Assembly: GCA_028876375.1 (NCBI GenBank)
Contig: JAGWSB010000011.1
Span: forward strand, 1 to 42,185
Direction of reading: 5' to 3'
Length of the DNA: 42,185 nt
Origin: Chloroflexota bacterium
GTDB lineage: Bacteria > Chloroflexota > Limnocylindria > P2-11E
In this document: in pieces, positions 33,976 to 42,081 of the stretch
Layout: each line of letters opens with the position of its first letter
Numbering within the stretch: the first letter of the stretch is position 1
The notes under the pieces: model-generated
What the model saw: the letters and a program-made list of their open reading frames with translations, nothing else
The model's database searches: none
What the model was told of the DNA's origin: nothing
Made by a program: the position numbers and the translations under genes

Positions 33976-34511
33976 AGGGGAACGCCGCCGGCGACCCCGA
34001 TCGCCGCGCCGATGAGCGCGCCGGCGAGGACGAGGAGGCCGGGGTGCACTCGGCCCTGGATGGTGAGGACGCCGGCGACGACCGCGAGCGCGACCTGCCA
34101 CAGCGGCACGCTGAAGATGGGGACGTCCGGGGCGACGAGCTGCAGCCCCGTCGCGACCAGGAGGCCGGAGGTCGAGAGCGCGATGCCGCGGACGATCCCC
34201 GCCGCCCACGGCGACAACAGCAGGTGTCGGACCGCCGCGGCGAGCGGAACGATGGTGAGCGGCGGCAGCGTGATCGCGACGAGCGATACGGCGGCGCCGG
34301 GCCAGCCGGCGGCGAAGTAGCCGAGGCTGATGGTGAAGAGCCCCGTCGGTCCGGTGGACAGGCGGCCGATGGCGAGCGCCTCGATGACCTGCTTCTCGGT
34401 CACGAGCCCCGGCGCGACGAGGTCCTGCCGCAGCATCGGCAGGCTCGAGAGGCCGCCCACCGAGAGCGCGGCGTCGCGCAGGAACGTGATGAAGAAGGCC
34501 AGCGGATCCAT
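33972..34511 (-). CDS. Chromate-type (CHR) transporter, second half of a split pair
   Basis: 179 residues, single CHR domain with about five helices. Signatures: AALSVGGLSSLPMLRQDLV, EALAIGRLSTGPTGLFTISLGYF and ITLPPLTIVPLA. Its ATG shares a base with the stop of the preceding half (TGATG on the minus strand). Short-chain CHR proteins are usually encoded as such tandem pairs, which together equal a long ChrA. The substrate may be chromate or another oxyanion. It overlaps the methyltransferase end by 4 bp, tail to tail. Confidence 0.9.
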   Translation of the reverse strand: MDPLAFFITFLRDAALSVGGLSSLPMLRQDLVAPGLVTEKQVIEALAIGRLSTGPTGLFTISLGYFAAGWPGAAVSLVAITLPPLTIVPLAAAVRHLLLSPWAAGIVRGIALSTSGLLVATGLQLVAPDVPIFSVPLWQVALAVVAGVLTIQGRVHPGLLVLAGALIGAAIGVAGGVPL

Positions 34512-35050
34512 CAGCTGCCCGGGTCCGCCGACGCGCGCGACGGCTCGCCGCGGAGGAAGAGGAAGCCGACGGCGATGCCGACGAGGATGACGACCGTCGG
34601 CGTCACGCTCGCGAACAGGCCGGTCGCGATGACGACGGCCCAGTAGCTCCACTCCGCGAGCGCCCTCTTCCCTCGGCGCACCGACTGTCGGGCGAAGGCG
34701 TAGGCGAGGCCGACGGCCATGCCCGCCGTCACGGGACCCGCGCCGGCGAGGGCGCTGCGGACGAGCGGCTCGTCGCGGACGACCTCGTATCCGGCCGTCA
34801 TGAGAGCGGTGACGAAAGCGGCCGGGACGAGCATCGCGACGAGGCCGACCACGATGCCGCGCATCCCGGCGAGGCGGTGGGTGATGAGCGCCGACATCGC
34901 GATGAGGTTGATGCCCAGGCTGATCTTGGAGAACGCCCAGTCCTCGAGGAACTCCCGCTCCGTGAGCCAACGTCGCTTCTCCACCAGCTCGCGGCGCATC
35001 AGATAGAGCGTGCTGGAGCCGCCGCCGACGCTCTGCGTCCCGACGACCAA
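34511..35050 (-). CDS. Chromate-type (CHR) transporter, first half of a split pair
   Basis: 179 residues if begun at TTG 35050. The CHR signature VGTQSVGGGSSTLYLMRRELVE would then lie at the extreme N-terminus. The same frame continues upstream to a stop at 35105-35107 and encodes RISLLELARVWL, which looks like the missing first helix. The only other start-like codons there are CTG at 35074 and ATC at 35095. The ATC lies 6 bases after a TAGGCT -10-like box, so a noncanonical start is possible. It partners with the downstream half at 33972. Confidence 0.88.
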   Translation of the reverse strand: MVVGTQSVGGGSSTLYLMRRELVEKRRWLTEREFLEDWAFSKISLGINLIAMSALITHRLAGMRGIVVGLVAMLVPAAFVTALMTAGYEVVRDEPLVRSALAGAGPVTAGMAVGLAYAFARQSVRRGKRALAEWSYWAVVIATGLFASVTPTVVILVGIAVGFLFLRGEPSRASADPGS

Positions 35051-35117
35051 CCAAACGCGCGCGAGCTCGAGCAGGGAGATGCGGGCCGGGCCGATGCCAG
35101 GAGCCTAGGCGAAGGGC

Positions 35118-35146
35118 TGCCAAGACGGCGGAGGGCTTGCTTGGCA
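35118..35146. repeat. Inverted repeat upstream of the gas vesicle operon
   Basis: TGCCAAG (35118-35124) and CTTGGCA (35140-35146), 7-bp arms 15 bases apart. The right arm overlaps the -24 element of the sigma-54-like promoter. It could be a regulator site or a coincidence of the promoter sequence. Confidence 0.35.
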
Positions 35147-35156
35147 CGCGTTCTGC
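35142..35156 (+). promoter_or_regulatory. Sigma-54-like promoter for the gas vesicle operon
   Basis: TGGCAC-GCGTT-CTGC, against the RpoN consensus TGGCAC-N5-TTGC: one mismatch, with the invariant GG and GC at the correct 12-base offset. Transcription would start near 35168, about 40 bases before the gvpF ATG. Confidence 0.5.
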
Positions 35157-35206
35157 TAGGGCCTGGCGCTAGCGTGTCGGTACAGGGGACAGAGCAGGAG
35201 GGGCCC

Positions 35207-36019
35207 ATGGCTCACGAGCACGGCGCCGCCGTGGCGGAGAGCGCTACGCCGGCGGCGGACGGCGTGTACGTGTACTCGATCGTCGAGAGCGCCGACGCGC
35301 GGACGTTCGGCAAGATCGGCATCGGCGGTCGCAGCGACGACGTCTACACCGTGCACTACCGCGAGCTGGCCGCCGTGGCGAGCCGCACTCCCCTCGTCGT
35401 GTACGACCCGACGCGCGAGAACGCCCTCGCGCACGAGCACGTCAACGAGGTGCTCATCGAGGCCGGCTTCACGCCCGTCCCCATGAGCTTCGGGACGATC
35501 TTCAAGACCGAGAAGGACGCGCTCGAGTTCCTCAAGGACACGTACGACGCGCTGCGCGATGTCCTCGAGCGCATGAAGAACAAGCTCGAGTACGGCCTCA
35601 AGGTGAACTGGGACCGCGACGCCGTCCTGCGCGAGATCGAGGACACCAACGAGGAGATCCGCCGGCTCAAGGCCGAGATCACGACGGATCAGCAGCGCTC
35701 GACGTACTTCGCGCGGATGCAGCTCGGCCGCCTCGTGGAGCAGGCGCTCACGGAGCGGTCCGACCAGTACGTCCGCGACATCTACGACGAGCTGCGCGAC
35801 GCCGCCATCGCCTCGCGCTCGAACAAGGTGATCGGCGACAAGATGATCATGAACGCGGCGTTCCTCGTGGCGCGCGATAAGGCCGGGGACTTCGACCACA
35901 AGGTGCAGGAGATCGCGAAGCGCCACGAGGGCAAGCTGACGTTCCGCTACACCGGCCCGTGGCCGCCCTACAACTTCGTCACCATCCGGCTGCAGCTGGA
36001 ACGGTCGGCGGGCGTCTAG
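35207..36019 (+). CDS. gvpF: Gas vesicle protein GvpF/GvpL family
   Basis: 270 residues, ATG preceded by AGGAGG. The family starts at about residue 18 (GVYVYSIVES), with the typical PMSFGTIFKTEKDALEFL and the C-terminal FRYTGPWPPYNFVTIRL. A central charged coiled-coil segment (about 110-160) separates the two ends. GvpF/L proteins are accessory or minor shell proteins thought to help GvpA assemble. First gene of the six-gene gvp operon; the stop abuts gvpG. Confidence 0.95.
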   Translation: MAHEHGAAVAESATPAADGVYVYSIVESADARTFGKIGIGGRSDDVYTVHYRELAAVASRTPLVVYDPTRENALAHEHVNEVLIEAGFTPVPMSFGTIFKTEKDALEFLKDTYDALRDVLERMKNKLEYGLKVNWDRDAVLREIEDTNEEIRRLKAEITTDQQRSTYFARMQLGRLVEQALTERSDQYVRDIYDELRDAAIASRSNKVIGDKMIMNAAFLVARDKAGDFDHKVQEIAKRHEGKLTFRYTGPWPPYNFVTIRLQLERSAGV

Positions 36020-36343
36020 ATGCTCCTCAAGCTCCTCACGCTGCCCGTCTCGCTGCCCGCGTCGGGCATCCGCTTCTGCCTCGACAAGGTGATCGAGATG
36101 GCGGAAGCGGAGGCGAACAGCGAAGAGCCGATCAAGGAGGAGCTCCTCGAGATGCAGATCGCTCTCGAGGAGGGGCGCATGGACGAGCGCGCGTACACCG
36201 CGCGCGAGACCGTCCTTCTGGCGCGTCTGCGTGAGATCCGCGAGCGGCACCGCGCCCTCGCGCGGGAGCAGGTCGAGGAAAGGGTCGTCGAGGAAGGCCA
36301 AGGGTCCCGCGTCGTCATCGAGATCCCGGAGGAGCTCAGGTGA
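36020..36343 (+). CDS. gvpG: Gas vesicle protein GvpG
   Basis: 107 residues. Begins MLLKLLTLPVSLPASGIRFC, the GvpG hallmark, followed by a charged helical stretch (IKEELLEMQIALEEGRMDE). A small cytosolic assembly factor that works with GvpF/L. Its start follows the gvpF stop with no gap and its stop overlaps the next gene (GTGA). Confidence 0.93.
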   Translation: MLLKLLTLPVSLPASGIRFCLDKVIEMAEAEANSEEPIKEELLEMQIALEEGRMDERAYTARETVLLARLREIRERHRALAREQVEERVVEEGQGSRVVIEIPEELR

Positions 36344-37116
36344 GCACCCTCGTCTACCTCTACGCCATCACCGGACCGGACGGCTCCAGCGTGCGGACGA
36401 CCGATGCGATAGAGGGGCGGAACGTCCGCACCCTGGAGGAGTCCGGCCTCGTCGCGCTCGTCTCCGACGTGCCCGAGCGCGGCTTCGACCAGGACGCGCT
36501 CGACGAGAACGTCCGCGATCCCGCGTGGCTGACGCCGCGCGCGACGGCGCATCAGGCGGTGAACGCGGCGGCGCACGAGCAGACCGAGGCGTCGCTCCCG
36601 GTCCCCTTCGGCACGATCTTCCTCGAGGACGAGCGCGTGCGTGAGATGCTGCGCACCCGCGCCGACGAGCTGAAGGCCCGCCTGGCCTCCGTCCGGCGCC
36701 GGAGCGAGTGGGTCGTCGGGCTGTATCGCGACACGGTCCAGGCGGCGGAGCACCTGTCGCGCGTGAGCGAGGCGGTCGCGGGGCGCCAGCCGGTCGCGGC
36801 GAGCGCGGGCCGCCGCTACCTCGAAACGCGCAAGGACGAGGCGGCGCGGCGCGAGCAGCTCCGTCGCCTCGAGGAGGAAGCGACGACGGCGTCGCACGCC
36901 GCCGTGGCGCGCGTGAGCAAGCGCGCGTTCGAGGAGCCGATCGTGCAGGACGCCGGCGACCTCGTCGCGCGCACGACGTACCTCGTCCGCGGCGACGACG
37001 AGGGGCGCTTCAGGACGGCGGTCGAGCGGTTCAACGACGACTGGCGCGACCGTGGGTTCGAGCTTCGCGCGACCGGCCCCTGGCCGGTCTACCGCTCGAG
37101 CGGGATGTCGCGATGA
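36340..37116 (+). CDS. gvpL: Gas vesicle protein GvpL/GvpF family
   Basis: 258 residues, GTG start. Begins LVYLYAITGPDG, contains VPFGTIFLEDERVREML and ends GFELRATGPWPVYRSS, the same landmarks as the first gene with a shorter linker. A second GvpF/L copy is usual in gvp clusters. Coupled to neighbours by GTGA and ATGA overlaps. Confidence 0.95.
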   Translation: MSTLVYLYAITGPDGSSVRTTDAIEGRNVRTLEESGLVALVSDVPERGFDQDALDENVRDPAWLTPRATAHQAVNAAAHEQTEASLPVPFGTIFLEDERVREMLRTRADELKARLASVRRRSEWVVGLYRDTVQAAEHLSRVSEAVAGRQPVAASAGRRYLETRKDEAARREQLRRLEEEATTASHAAVARVSKRAFEEPIVQDAGDLVARTTYLVRGDDEGRFRTAVERFNDDWRDRGFELRATGPWPVYRSSGMSR

Positions 37117-37595
37117 CGAAGGCGACCGAGGTCACCCTCCTCGACGTCGTCGATCGCCTCATCGACACCGGCGTCAACCTCACCGGCGAGGCGACGATCT
37201 CCGTCGCCGACGTCGACCTCATCTACCTGGGTCTCGACCTCGCCGTCGGGTCGGTGGAGAAGATGCGCGCGAAGAAGATGGGGCCGGGCGCCATGAGCGC
37301 CGAGATGCACCGTGGCGTCCCCGCCGGCCTTCCCGAGCGCATCAACGTCGATCCGAGCGACGTCGAGCGATCGCTCGCGAAGCTCGTGCTCACCATCGTC
37401 GAGCTCATTCGTCAGCTCCTCGAGCGCCAGGCCATCCGGCGGATGGACGCGGGCAGCTTGACCGAGGCGGAGGTGGACCGCATCGGCAACGCGCTCATGC
37501 GGCTCGAGGAAAAGGTGGTGGAGATGGCGGGACTGTTCCGGCTCGAGAAGGACGACCTGAGGCTCGGCCTCGGTCCGCTGGGGGAGCTCCTCTAG
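37113..37595 (+). CDS. Fused gas vesicle protein: GvpA-fold (GvpJ/M-like) domain plus GvpK
   Basis: 160 residues in one frame. Residues 6-52 are a GvpA-fold domain of the GvpJ/GvpM type (LLDVVDRLIDTGVNLTGEAT, then VDLIYLGLDLAVGSVEKM). After a short linker (about 53-75), residues 76-160 match GvpK: INVDPSDVERSLAKLVLTI, RQLLERQAIRRMDAGSLTE, NALMRLEEKVVEM and LGLGPLGELL. In clusters I know these are separate genes. No stop or internal start with a ribosome site separates them. Confidence 0.85.
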   Translation: MTKATEVTLLDVVDRLIDTGVNLTGEATISVADVDLIYLGLDLAVGSVEKMRAKKMGPGAMSAEMHRGVPAGLPERINVDPSDVERSLAKLVLTIVELIRQLLERQAIRRMDAGSLTEAEVDRIGNALMRLEEKVVEMAGLFRLEKDDLRLGLGPLGELL

Positions 37596-37942
37596 TGGCC
37601 GTCGATCGGCGCACCTTCCAGCAGCCCGCCACGAGCATCATCGACATCCTCGACCGCGTCCTCGACAAGGGGCTCGTCATCGCCGGCGACATCAGCGTCT
37701 CGCTCGCGAACGTCGAGCTCCTCACGATCCGCATCCGTCTCCTCGTGTGCTCCATCGACAAGGCCGAGCAGATCGGCCTCAACTGGTGGCGCTACGACCG
37801 CAACCTCGTCGCTCCCGCCGCCGCGGACGCCGTCGCGGGTGACGGGGTCGGCGCGCTCGAGGAGCGCATCGCGACCCTCGAGCGTCGGCTCGCGACCCCG
37901 CCCGCGCGCAAGAGCACCACGAAGCGCAGCCGGAACAGGTAG
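37595..37942 (+). CDS. Gas vesicle protein, GvpA-fold minor type (GvpJ/GvpS-like)
   Basis: 115 residues from a GTG that shares the G of the previous TAG. GvpA-fold core [19 protein letters not shown] with ELLTIRIRLLVCSIDKAEQI, then GLNWWRYDRN, a feature of GvpS/GvpJ-type minor proteins rather than GvpA. The tail is basic and includes a heptad-like stretch (LEERIATLERRL). It probably forms the vesicle tips or nucleates assembly. Confidence 0.9.
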   Translation: MAVDRRTFQQPATSIIDILDRVLDKGLVIAGDISVSLANVELLTIRIRLLVCSIDKAEQIGLNWWRYDRNLVAPAAADAVAGDGVGALEERIATLERRLATPPARKSTTKRSRNR

Positions 37943-37951
37943 GAGGGACCA

Positions 37952-38251
37952 ATGCCCGTCGAAAGAGCAGCCGGTGGCACCAGCCTCATCGATGTCCTGG
38001 ACCGTGTTCTGGACAAAGGCATCATCATCGACGCCTGGGTCCGCGTGTCCCTCGTCGGGATCGACCTGATCACCGTCGAGGCCCGCGTCGTCGTCGCGTC
38101 GATCGACACGTACCTTCGCTACGCCGAGGCCCTCGGCATCACCACGCCCGTCGCCCGTCCCGCCGCGCCGCCGCCGCAGCGCGAGGAGCTGGCTCAGGGC
38201 TTCGAGATGCCGATCACGCAGACGTCGCGTCGGACGTCGGTGGAGCGATAG
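37952..38251 (+). CDS. gvpA: Major gas vesicle shell protein GvpA
   Basis: 99 residues. The core is near the GvpA consensus: [40 protein letters not shown] and [13 protein letters not shown]. The tail is longer than in cyanobacterial GvpA and rich in Pro/Gln. TAGGAGGG before the ATG is the best ribosome site in the operon, as expected for the main structural protein. GvpA ribs form the gas-filled cylinder. Confidence 0.95.
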   Translation: MPVERAAGGTSLIDVLDRVLDKGIIIDAWVRVSLVGIDLITVEARVVVASIDTYLRYAEALGITTPVARPAAPPPQREELAQGFEMPITQTSRRTSVER

Positions 38252-38265
38252 CCGTCTAGCCCTCA

Positions 38266-40329
38266 GTGACAGACCTTTTCGATCTGCTCGAGCGGACGCC
38301 GAGGCAAGCGCCTTCGGGACTGGCGGAGACGCTCGTCCCGATGCTCGACGACCTCGCGCGCGCGTTCGGCTGCGACCGCGGGTTCATCGGCGTATACGAC
38401 GAGCAGCGCCGCTCCCTCCACGGCGTGTCGGGGCACGGCCTTCGCCCCGAGCTCGTCGACTCGATGGACATCCGGCTCGAAGGCGGCGCGGCGCTCATCG
38501 AGGAGGCGCTCTCGACGGGCCGGCCGCAGCGCGTCGACGACATCGTCCACGACACGCGGCTCGCCGAGCCCGTGCGCCAGCTCTTCCTCGAAGCGGGCTT
38601 CCAGCGCACCGTCCTCATCCCGGTCGCCGGGCCGGGCGGGGGTCCCGTCGGGATCGTCGCGCTCTCCCGGCGGGCGCCGTTCAGCGACCGGGAGGTGCAG
38701 GGCCTCGTCGCGGTGACGAACCGCGCGCGCGACGTCCTCGCCAGCGTCCGCGACGCCGCCGAGATGCGCGACACCGGCGAGGCGCACGCGGTCGAGAAGG
38801 AATGGCTGTGGTGGATGGTGAACGCGGTCGACGATCCGGCCGTCGTCACCGACGAGAACAACGAGATCATGCTGCGCAACGTCCGCGCCGAGCTGCTCTT
38901 CCGGGCGCACGACGACGACAGCGAGGGCCGCCGCCACGCCGTGTGGATGAACAACTTCCTCTTCACCGCCGCCCTGTCGTCGTGGAAGCTCGACCCATCC
39001 GGTCGCGCGACGGGCCGCGAGGTGACGCTCGTCGACCCCATCGAGGGGAGCGAGATCGTCTACGAGGTCATCGCGCGCGCGGCGACGAACTACCGGGACG
39101 CCAGCCGCGGGACGGTCGCCGTCCTCAAGGACGTCACGCAGCTCCGCCACGTGAACGAGGAGCTCGAGCGCGGACGCGAGCAGCTGCACAGCGCGGGCGA
39201 GGCGATCCGCGTCGAGCGCGATCGCCTCGAGCTCATCCTGCGCAGCGTCCCGAACCCCATCGTCGTCTTCGGGAGCGAGGACGAGCCCATCACGATGAAC
39301 GCCGCGGCCATCCGCCTCTTCGGCGCGGAGAGCGACCGGCCGACGCCCGTCTCCGACCGTCGCCGGCGGATCGTCCTCGCCAACGAGACGCGGCTGACGT
39401 CGTTCATCACGCAGCTCCGCCTCGACCCCGGCGAGCGCAAGACCGGCGAGCTCGCGCTGGCCGACCCGGAGACGGAGGATCCGCTCGAGATGTCGGTGGC
39501 GGCGACGGAGATCCGCGACGGCGTCGGCGCCGTCGTCGGCGTCGTCGCCGTCCTTCAGGACATCGGCCGGCTGCGTGAGCTCGAGCGCCGGCGCGTGGAG
39601 CAGGTCCTCTTCGACTCGGAGAAGCTCGCGGCGACGGGGCGCCTCGCGGCCTCGATCGCGCACGAGCTGAACAACCCGCTCGAGGCCATCCAGAACTCGC
39701 TCTACGTGCTCGTCGAGCACATGACGGGCGACGACCCGGACCGGCCCTTCCTCGAGATCGCGCGCAAGGAGACCGGGCGCATGTCGCGGATCCTCCGCGA
39801 GATGCTCGGCTTCTACCGTCCGGCGCTGGAGATGGCGCCGACGGACGTCACCGCGCTCATCGAGGAGGCGGAAGCGCTGCTGGCCAAGCGTCTCCGTGAC
39901 CGCAAGGTGACGCTCGAGAAGCGCATCGACCAGCACCTCCCGACGATCCGCGCGTCGGGTGATCAGCTCAAGCAGGTCCTCCTCAACCTCTTCCTGAACG
40001 CGGCCGACGCGATGCCCGACGGCGGGACGGTCAGCGTGACGACGACCCTCATCGGCGGCGCGCGCATCGGCATGCCGACCGGGCGGAGCGTTCAGATCCA
40101 GGTGCGCGACACCGGCATGGGTATCCGCGAGGAGGACCTCGCGCACGTGTTCGAGCCGTTCTTCTCGACCAAGGGCGGCCGCTCGAGCGGCCTCGGCCTG
40201 TGGGTGTCGTCGGGCATCGTCCAGGCCCACGGCGGGACGCTCCAGGTGCGCAGCCTCTACGGGCGGGGCACGACGTTCACCATCGTGCTGCCCGTCGACG
40301 GCCCGCCGCCGAAGGAGCCCGCCTCGTGA
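38266..40329 (+). CDS. Sensor histidine kinase with GAF and two PAS domains
   Basis: 687 residues, GTG start 14 bp after gvpA. GAF domain about 15-165 (FGCDRGFIGVYDEQRRSLHG). Two PAS-like domains follow at about 180-290 and 320-435. The HisKA H box is ASIAHELNNPLEAIQ with His466. The HATPase domain has LNLFLNAADAMPDGG (N box), RDTGMGIREED and GLGLWVSSGIVQAHGG. No membrane segment, so it is a cytosolic sensor. It is coupled (GTGA) to the next gene, a receiver-kinase hybrid that is a likely phosphotransfer partner. Control of the adjacent gvp operon is possible but unproven. Confidence 0.94.
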   Translation: MTDLFDLLERTPRQAPSGLAETLVPMLDDLARAFGCDRGFIGVYDEQRRSLHGVSGHGLRPELVDSMDIRLEGGAALIEEALSTGRPQRVDDIVHDTRLAEPVRQLFLEAGFQRTVLIPVAGPGGGPVGIVALSRRAPFSDREVQGLVAVTNRARDVLASVRDAAEMRDTGEAHAVEKEWLWWMVNAVDDPAVVTDENNEIMLRNVRAELLFRAHDDDSEGRRHAVWMNNFLFTAALSSWKLDPSGRATGREVTLVDPIEGSEIVYEVIARAATNYRDASRGTVAVLKDVTQLRHVNEELERGREQLHSAGEAIRVERDRLELILRSVPNPIVVFGSEDEPITMNAAAIRLFGAESDRPTPVSDRRRRIVLANETRLTSFITQLRLDPGERKTGELALADPETEDPLEMSVAATEIRDGVGAVVGVVAVLQDIGRLRELERRRVEQVLFDSEKLAATGRLAASIAHELNNPLEAIQNSLYVLVEHMTGDDPDRPFLEIARKETGRMSRILREMLGFYRPALEMAPTDVTALIEEAEALLAKRLRDRKVTLEKRIDQHLPTIRASGDQLKQVLLNLFLNAADAMPDGGTVSVTTTLIGGARIGMPTGRSVQIQVRDTGMGIREEDLAHVFEPFFSTKGGRSSGLGLWVSSGIVQAHGGTLQVRSLYGRGTTFTIVLPVDGPPPKEPAS

Positions 40330-41612
40330 TCGACAGGACCCCGGCCAAGATCCTCGTCGCCGACGACGAGGAGAACGTCGCCATCACGATCCGCGCGATC
40401 CTGCAGATGGACCGCCACGACGTCGACGTCGCGTACACGGCCGAAGACGCGATCGAGCGCCTGCGGTCGACGGATTACGACGTCGTCCTCACCGACCTCC
40501 GCCTCGGCGACCTCAGCGGCCAGGACGTGCTCGCCGCGCTGCGCCGACACCGGCCGCGCAGCGTCGGCGTGATGCTCACCGGCTACGCGTCGCTCGAGAG
40601 CGCGATCGGCGCGCTGCGCGAGGGCGCGTACGACTACCTCATCAAGCCGAGCGATCCCGACGAGCTCCGCGCCACCGTCGCGCGCGCCATCGAGCGCCGG
40701 CAGCTCGGCCGCGCGCTCGAGGAGCGCGTCCAGGAGCTCGAGGAGGCGAACGCGCGGATCGCCGACCTCAACTCCGACCTCGAGCGGCGCGTCGACGAGG
40801 CGACCGCCGAGCTGCGCGCCGCGGTCGTGCGGCTGCAGGAGCTGGACGAGCTGAAGTCGCAGTTCCTTTCCATCGCCTCGCACGAGCTGCGTACGCCGAT
40901 CACCGCCGTCTCCGGATTCGCCCAGCTGGCGCTGCGCGGCGTGCGCGAGCGCCTCTCGGCCACGACGCTCGACGACGAGGCGTGGTCGGGTGAGCTGCAG
41001 CGTCTCACGCGGCAGCTGACCATCATCCAGGATCAGTCGGCCAAGCTCGGACGGCTGGTGCGGGAGCTCCTCGACGTGTCGCGCATCCAGTCGGGCCGCC
41101 TCGAGTTCGCCTTCGCCGAGTGCGACCTCGCCGACGTGGCGCGCGGCGTCATGGAGCAGGCCCAGATGACCTCGCCGCAGCACCGCTTCGAGCTGACCAG
41201 CAGCGGCGGGACGACGATCGTCGGCGACCGCGACCACCTCGAGCAGGTCATCGCCAACCTTCTCGACAACGCGGTGAAGTACTCACCCGCTGGCGGACCC
41301 GTCGTCGTGAAGGTCGGCCGCGTGAAGGACGAGGTGCGCTGCACCGTCGAGGACGAGGGCATCGGGATCCCCCAGGATCAGCTCACCCGGATCTTCGACC
41401 TCTTCTTCCGCACGCACGAGGCGGAGACCAGGCGGACGCCGGGCATGGGGCTCGGGCTCTTCATCACGCGCGGCATCGTCGAGCGGCACGGCGGACGCAT
41501 CTGGGCCGAGAGCCAAGAGGGCAAGGGGACGCGCGTCCATGTCACCTTCCCCGCGCCGTCCACCATGTCGCGGACGGCGGCCCCGCGCGGCGCGGAGGCG
41601 CTCGCGGGCTAG
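40326..41612 (+). CDS. Receiver-histidine kinase hybrid
   Basis: 428 residues. N-terminal receiver domain (about 8-122) with the phosphoacceptor Asp57 (VVLTDLRLG) and the conserved Lys in YLIKPSD. A coiled coil (about 130-175) leads to HisKA with His186 (FLSIASHELRTPITAV), then HATPase with IANLLDNAVKYSPAGG, DEGIGIP and GMGLGLFITRGIVERHGG. A receiver ahead of a kinase suggests its activity is gated by phosphate from the upstream kinase, a two-kinase relay. No output domain is present. Confidence 0.94.
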   Translation: MIDRTPAKILVADDEENVAITIRAILQMDRHDVDVAYTAEDAIERLRSTDYDVVLTDLRLGDLSGQDVLAALRRHRPRSVGVMLTGYASLESAIGALREGAYDYLIKPSDPDELRATVARAIERRQLGRALEERVQELEEANARIADLNSDLERRVDEATAELRAAVVRLQELDELKSQFLSIASHELRTPITAVSGFAQLALRGVRERLSATTLDDEAWSGELQRLTRQLTIIQDQSAKLGRLVRELLDVSRIQSGRLEFAFAECDLADVARGVMEQAQMTSPQHRFELTSSGGTTIVGDRDHLEQVIANLLDNAVKYSPAGGPVVVKVGRVKDEVRCTVEDEGIGIPQDQLTRIFDLFFRTHEAETRRTPGMGLGLFITRGIVERHGGRIWAESQEGKGTRVHVTFPAPSTMSRTAAPRGAEALAG

Positions 41613-41614
41613 GG

Positions 41615-41992
41615 CTAGGCGGCCGGCACCTGCGCCGCGATGATCGAGAGCAGATGCTCGATGTCGAAGGGCTTCACGACGTGCGCGACCGCGCCGATAC
41701 GCGTGGCCCACTGCTCGCCGTCGCGCGACGCGCACAGGCCGACGATCGGCGCGTGACGCCCGGGCAGCCGCGCGTACGTCTCGGCGAACATCGTCCCGTC
41801 GCCGTCGGGCATGAGCTTGTCGAGGAGGATGACGTCCGGCCGGCCGCCGTCGCGGACCTTCTCGAGCGCCTCGCGGCCGCCGCGCGCCTCCTCGACGCGG
41901 TATCCCGCGTCGCTGAGGAGGTCCACCAGGAGCTGCCGGATCGCGTCGTCGTCGTCGACGACCAGGACGCGCCGGGCGTCGCCACCACCCAT
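41615..41992 (-). CDS. Stand-alone receiver-domain response regulator
   Basis: 125 residues. Acidic pocket VLVVDDDDAIRQ, phosphoacceptor Asp58 in VILLDKLMPDGDG and Lys in HVVKPFD near residue 108. No DNA-binding or enzymatic output, so it is CheY-like or a phosphate shuttle. It ends 2 bp from the hybrid kinase stop, tail to tail, and may be part of the same relay. Confidence 0.93.
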   Translation of the reverse strand: MGGGDARRVLVVDDDDAIRQLLVDLLSDAGYRVEEARGGREALEKVRDGGRPDVILLDKLMPDGDGTMFAETYARLPGRHAPIVGLCASRDGEQWATRIGAVAHVVKPFDIEHLLSIIAAQVPAA

Positions 41993-42001
41993 CGGCGCGT
42001 C

Positions 42002-42007
42002 ATTATC
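42002..42007 (-). promoter_or_regulatory. Candidate -10 box for the receiver gene
   Basis: GATAAT on the minus strand, 9 bases before ATG 41992; one mismatch from TATAAT. No ribosome site intervenes, consistent with a very short leader. Confidence 0.4.
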
Positions 42008-42053
42008 CGTTGAGCCCCCTAGCGACAGGCGAGCGACCGAGCGTCGCGCACCC

Positions 42054-42059
42054 TACCAT
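42054..42059 (+). promoter_or_regulatory. Candidate -10 box for the HisZ/HisS-family gene
   Basis: TACCAT, 22 bases before GTG 42082. Here a ribosome site (AGGGAGG) lies between, so this gene would have a short leader. Confidence 0.3.
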
Positions 42060-42081
42060 CGCCCCTCAGGGAGGCAGCTTT

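Noticed and set aside
37050-37075. GGTTCGAG stretch as a tRNA T-arm
   Set aside because: It lies within gvpL coding sequence, and no acceptor stem or anticodon arm could be fitted around it.
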